Shown here piece after piece: positions 6,165 through 8,403 of a DNA stretch of 8,403 nt. Every line of letters begins with the position of its first letter. The first letter of the stretch is position 1. Position numbers and translations under genes: made by a program. The notes under the pieces are model-generated. The model searched no databases, was not told the DNA's origin, and was given only the letters and a program-made list of their open reading frames with translations. The DNA lies in NCBI GenBank assembly GCA_946414975.1, contig CAMKQS010000063.1, positions 1 to 8,403 of the forward strand, given 5' to 3'. Source of the DNA: an uncultured Caryophanales bacterium (GTDB lineage: Bacteria > Bacillota_I > Bacilli_A > RF39 > UBA660).

Positions 6165-6797
6165 ATGAAAAAGATAAAATATATTCTTATACTTATAATA
6201 ATACTATTAATAACAGGATGTAATAGATATAGCTTGGATAAAATAGTAAATAGTGTAGATAATTTTTATGATGGACAATACAATATTAAATATATTAACA
6301 GTTATAATAAAGGTGATATAACTTATGTAACATTGAGTGCAGATGATACAATTTTTTATGTAAAGAGTCATTATAATCCAGATGGTGCTGGAGGATTGGG
6401 TGATACAAGTATTGAAACATCTTTATTATCATCATTTTATATAAAAAATAGAAATAAAATTGAATCAATTGCACAAAAATATAATTTAAATATAGTATTT
6501 AATGAGTATAATAATGAAGAAATATTCTATTTTGATAATCACACAATTGAAATAGATGCAAAAATAGGTGATATTTATAATATAAAAAAGTTTTGTGAAG
6601 AAGTAATTGAAATTGAGGATATTAATAAAATATACAACTTAGTTTATGGTGATGGATCATATAGTTATTATGAATTAGAAATGATAGGATTAAGTAATTC
6701 ATTAATCAGAATATATAATAATGGCAGTATTATAAAATCATTTACAATTTTTGAAGAAAAATTTAAAGATGAAACTTCAAAAATAAATATATATTAA
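6165..6797 (+). CDS. Putative lipoprotein of unknown function
   Basis: The ATG at 6165 is chosen because AAGGAG (6153-6158) precedes it and it opens a classic lipoprotein signal peptide: MKKIK, a hydrophobic stretch from about residue 6 to 17, then the lipobox ITGC with Cys19. Longer in-frame starts would begin in the terminator T-run and spoil the signal. The mature part, about 190 residues, is hydrophilic and rich in Asn, Ile, Tyr and acidic residues. It has no repeats and no second membrane segment. A distinctive NPDGAGGLGDTS lies near residues 73-84, and there is one further Cys at about residue 145. I do not recognise the family. It should be exported by Sec, lipidated by Lgt (encoded upstream) and held on the outer face of the membrane. 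It is monocistronic, with its own promoter and a terminator shared with gpsA. Confidence 0.8.
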   Translation: MKKIKYILILIIILLITGCNRYSLDKIVNSVDNFYDGQYNIKYINSYNKGDITYVTLSADDTIFYVKSHYNPDGAGGLGDTSIETSLLSSFYIKNRNKIESIAQKYNLNIVFNEYNNEEIFYFDNHTIEIDAKIGDIYNIKKFCEEVIEIEDINKIYNLVYGDGSYSYYELEMIGLSNSLIRIYNNGSIIKSFTIFEEKFKDETSKINIY

Positions 6798-6823
6798 AAA
6801 AAGAAAAGCATAACGCTTTTTTT
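6798..6823. terminator. Bidirectional terminator between the lipoprotein gene and gpsA
   Basis: AAAAGC (6804-6809) and GCTTTT (6815-6820) pair around the loop ATAAC, extended by a G-T and two A-T pairs. On the plus strand seven T follow GC (6817-6823); on the minus strand the A-run at 6795-6802 gives the T tail. The plus-strand T-run overlaps the gpsA stop codon (6822-6824). It serves the two convergent genes. Confidence 0.85.
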
Positions 6824-7787
6824 ATTTTGATAAAAACGAAATAATACTTTCTGGCTCTTTCTTATTATATACAATATTATATATCAATTGTATTATTGGA
6901 ATATCAATTTTATTGTCATTAATAATATTATGAATACTTCTTAAAGCAGTTAATCCTTCAATTGTATTATGATTCATGTATTCTAAAATTTTTTTCTCCC
7001 CTACTTTTTCACCTATTAATTTACCAAAAGTATAGTTTCTACTTTTGTCACTTGTACATGTTAGAATAATATCTCCAAATCCTGCAAAAGATAGAATAGT
7101 TCTTCCAGTACCACCTAGTTTATTTACTAATTCTTCAACATCGTTTAATGCTTGTGTTATTAACATTGCTTGAGTTGATATTGGAAATTTAAGCCCATCT
7201 ATAATACCGCTAGCAATAGCTAAAACATTTTTTACTGATCCACATATACAAGTACCAATAACATCATTTGTTCTAAATATTTTAATTTTATCATTTTTTA
7301 ATACATTATAAACAGTTATACTGGTATTTGGATTATAACTGGCAAGTGATAATCCGATTGGAACATCATTAACAATATCAATTGCAAAAGTAGGTCCAGA
7401 AATAACGCAAATTTTGTTTGTATTAAATAACTGTTTTACTATATCTGGTAAAAACATACTACTACTCTCTTCTATTCCTTTTGAAGCAATACATATATGT
7501 TGATTCTTAATATATGGAATTGCAAGATTACAAGTACTTGAAACGAATTCAGCAGGGACAACAATAAAAATAATATCTTTATTTTCACAGACTTCTCTAA
7601 TGTCAGTTGTAATTTTTATGTCATTAGGAATTTTATAATTATTAAGATTTTTTCTTATCCTATTATCAACTAATTCATTTTTTTCCTCTTCAAATTTAGT
7701 CCACATTGTAATTTCATTTTTATTTTTATATAAAATAGATGCAATTGCTATTCCAAAAACACCTGTACCAATAATTCCTATTTTCAT
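6822..7787 (-). CDS. gpsA: NAD(P)-dependent glycerol-3-phosphate dehydrogenase
   Basis: GpsA reduces dihydroxyacetone phosphate to sn-glycerol 3-phosphate in the cytoplasm, supplying the backbone of membrane phospholipids, including the phosphatidylglycerol that Lgt uses. The 321-residue protein has the dinucleotide-binding GTGVFG (7-12), IASKGIE (100-106), SGPTFA (130-135) and GSVKNVLAIASGIIDG (183-198) with the catalytic Lys186. FAGFGDIILTCTSDKSRNYTFG then covers 234-255, with Asp239 and the substrate-binding Arg250 and Asn251, followed by IEGLTA (276-281). Several usually invariant spots differ: GAGSWGTA is GTGVFGIA, GALKN is GSVKN, and the usual G.GNT.AAL is FPISTQAML. It therefore looks like a divergent but intact GpsA. 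The ribosome binding site is weak (AAGAGATG). It is transcribed alone, converging on the lipoprotein gene and divergent from rpsJ. Confidence 0.95.
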   Translation of the reverse strand: MKIGIIGTGVFGIAIASILYKNKNEITMWTKFEEEKNELVDNRIRKNLNNYKIPNDIKITTDIREVCENKDIIFIVVPAEFVSSTCNLAIPYIKNQHICIASKGIEESSSMFLPDIVKQLFNTNKICVISGPTFAIDIVNDVPIGLSLASYNPNTSITVYNVLKNDKIKIFRTNDVIGTCICGSVKNVLAIASGIIDGLKFPISTQAMLITQALNDVEELVNKLGGTGRTILSFAGFGDIILTCTSDKSRNYTFGKLIGEKVGEKKILEYMNHNTIEGLTALRSIHNIINDNKIDIPIIQLIYNIVYNKKEPESIISFLSK

Positions 7788-7810
7788 ATTTCATCTCTTT
7801 TCCAATAAAT

Positions 7811-7839
7811 ATAATACCATATAATTATATATAATTCCA
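7811..7839 (-). promoter_or_regulatory. Candidate gpsA promoter
   Basis: Read on the minus strand, TATTAT (7811-7816) with TGG before it makes an extended -10, and TGGAAT (7834-7839) sits 17 bp upstream as a poor -35. Other TATAAT matches on this strand at 7824-7829 and 7847-7852 are alternatives, and the region is so AT-rich that the choice is uncertain. Confidence 0.35.
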
Positions 7840-7853
7840 TTTAATAATTATAC

Positions 7854-7882
7854 AAATTGTATGGGGGGACATAAATTTTTTT
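7854..7882 (+). other. Hairpin with six-G run and T tail in the divergent region
   Basis: AAATT (7854-7858) and TATG (7860-7863) pair with CATA (7870-7873) and AATTT (7874-7878), with G7859 bulged and GGGGGA in the loop; four T follow. It has terminator form on the plus strand, yet no plus-strand gene lies upstream of it. On the minus strand the loop would be UCCCCC. The run of six G is exceptional in this AT-rich DNA. Confidence 0.4.
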
Positions 7883-7895
7883 GATAACTATCAAA
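7880..7895. repeat. 16-bp inverted repeat between gpsA and rpsJ
   Basis: TTTGATA, an AC spacer, then TATCAAA form a perfect 7-2-7 dyad. It sits about 36 bp upstream of the rpsJ -35 box and upstream of all gpsA promoter candidates, a position suited to a regulator binding site. It loosely resembles Fur-type TGATAA half-sites, but I would not assign a regulator. Confidence 0.4.
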
Positions 7896-7902
7896 TAAAT
7901 GT

Positions 7903-7960
7903 AAAAAATTAAAAAAATTTTAAAAAAAGTATTGATTTTTAAGTGGATTTCTAATATAAT
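7903..7960 (+). promoter_or_regulatory. rpsJ (S10 operon) promoter with A-tract UP element
   Basis: TTGATT (7932-7937), a 17-bp spacer and a perfect TATAAT (7955-7960); there is no extended -10. Three A-tracts (7903-7908, 7911-7917, 7922-7928), spaced roughly by a helical turn, lie just upstream of the -35 box, as expected of an UP element or bent DNA that boosts ribosomal promoters. The start would be near 7967. Confidence 0.8.
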
Positions 7961-7966
7961 TTTGTA

Positions 7967-8090
7967 TGTGTGGCGTGCGTAGATGTGTGAGGTTGCTGAT
8001 ACACCAGGTTAAGTTGTAAATATTTAGAATGGTAAATCAGGTTTTTACACGGAGCAAGTCTATACTTGATATAGGCGAAGGGAGGATTAT
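7967..8090 (+). promoter_or_regulatory. Structured 5' leader of the S10 operon
   Basis: This is about 124 nt of non-coding leader, less AT-rich than its surroundings. The blocks GTGTGAGGTTGCTGA (7985-7999) and AGGTTTTTACACGGAGCAAG (8039-8058) closely match what I recall upstream of rpsJ in Streptococcus, Staphylococcus and Bacillus. Visible pairings are GTGT (7985-7988) with ACAC at 8001-8004 or, alternatively, 8047-8050; ATTTA (8022-8026) with TAAAT (8033-8037); and CAAGT (8055-8059) with ACTTG (8064-8068), loop CTAT. The two ACAC choices are mutually exclusive, which would suit a switch. The Shine-Dalgarno GAAGGGAGG ends the leader. Regulation by a ribosomal protein such as L4 is known in E. 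coli; for this leader it is an inference. Confidence 0.75.
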
Positions 8091-8399
8091 ATGTCAAAGA
8101 CTACAGTTCGTATCAAATTAAAAGCGTTTGAACATAAAAGTTTAGATAAGGCTTGTGCAAAAATAGTAGAAACTGTAAAACGTAATGGTGGAAAAATAAG
8201 TGGACCTATTCCACTACCAACAGAAGTTGAAAAAGTAACTATTTTAAGAGCTGTTCATAAATATAAAGATTCACGTGAACAATTTGAAAAAAGAACACAC
8301 AAAAGATTAATTGATATTATTAATCCTACTAAGGAAACAATTGAGGCGTTAGCTCATTTAGAAATTCCTAGTGGTGTTGATATCAGAATAATTAAATAA
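8091..8399 (+). CDS. rpsJ: Small ribosomal subunit protein uS10 (NusE)
   Basis: uS10 is part of the 30S head and, as NusE, also joins NusB in transcription antitermination complexes. The 102-residue protein is complete, with the typical start [18 protein letters not shown] (4-21), SGPIPLPT (37-44), the loop region [15 protein letters not shown] (62-76) and the C-terminal [10 protein letters not shown]. The length equals the Bacillus protein. GGGAGG precedes the ATG by seven to eight bases. It is normally the first gene of the large S10-spc ribosomal operon, which should continue beyond the right edge. Confidence 0.98.
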   Translation: MSKTTVRIKLKAFEHKSLDKACAKIVETVKRNGGKISGPIPLPTEVEKVTILRAVHKYKDSREQFEKRTHKRLIDIINPTKETIEALAHLEIPSGVDIRIIK

Positions 8400-8403
8400 G
8401 GAG
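8398..8403 (+). promoter_or_regulatory. Ribosome binding site of the next gene, probably rplC
   Basis: AAGGAG overlaps the rpsJ stop codon (TAAGGAG) at the right edge. In the standard S10 operon the next gene is rplC (uL3); none of its coding sequence is in the window, so this identity is from synteny only. Confidence 0.6.

Overview
This is a very AT-rich chromosomal stretch from a low-GC Gram-positive bacterium. It most resembles class Bacilli, possibly one of the uncultured, genome-reduced gut lineages (the lineage is inferred from gene order and protein style only). The ordinary genetic code is used: every tryptophan I checked is TGG, and TGA appears only as the stop of the YvlD-like gene. 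Ribosome binding sites are strong (AAGGAGG-like) and genes are tightly packed.

Layout. 1-627 is the 3' part of a gene for a Pro/Ala-rich protein with a 31-residue tandem repeat and a small C-terminal domain, followed by a terminator. 662-3061 holds a promoter, a minimal nucleotidyltransferase-fold gene and uvrB (nucleotide excision repair). 3080-4941 is a promoter and a three-gene overlapping operon: YvlD-like membrane protein, lgt (lipoprotein diacylglyceryl transferase) and ung (uracil-DNA glycosylase). 4974-6118 is the rpsF-ssb-rpsR operon with a structured leader and a terminator. 6117-6797 is an unknown lipoprotein gene. It converges on gpsA (glycerol-3-phosphate dehydrogenase, minus strand, 6822-7787) across a shared bidirectional terminator. 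7788-8090 is a 303-base divergent region with promoters, two inverted repeats and a long structured leader for rpsJ. rpsJ starts the S10 ribosomal-protein operon and runs to the right edge, where the next gene's ribosome binding site begins.

How it works together. The window is mostly housekeeping: DNA repair and replication (UvrB, Ung, SSB), envelope lipid and lipoprotein chemistry (Lgt, GpsA, YvlD-like) and ribosome assembly (S6, S18, S10). The order uvrB / yvlD / lgt looks like a compacted version of the Bacillus subtilis order uvrB-uvrA-...-yvlD-hprK-lgt, without uvrA and hprK. Two promoter styles are visible. Non-ribosomal genes have extended -10 promoters placed so close that the predicted 5' leader is only about 13-15 nt. 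The two ribosomal operons have leaders of about 57 and 124 nt that can fold.

I do not see a clear new multi-gene system. The least explained items are the repeat protein at the left edge, the partnerless nucleotidyltransferase, the orphan lipoprotein, and a G-run hairpin plus a dyad between gpsA and rpsJ.
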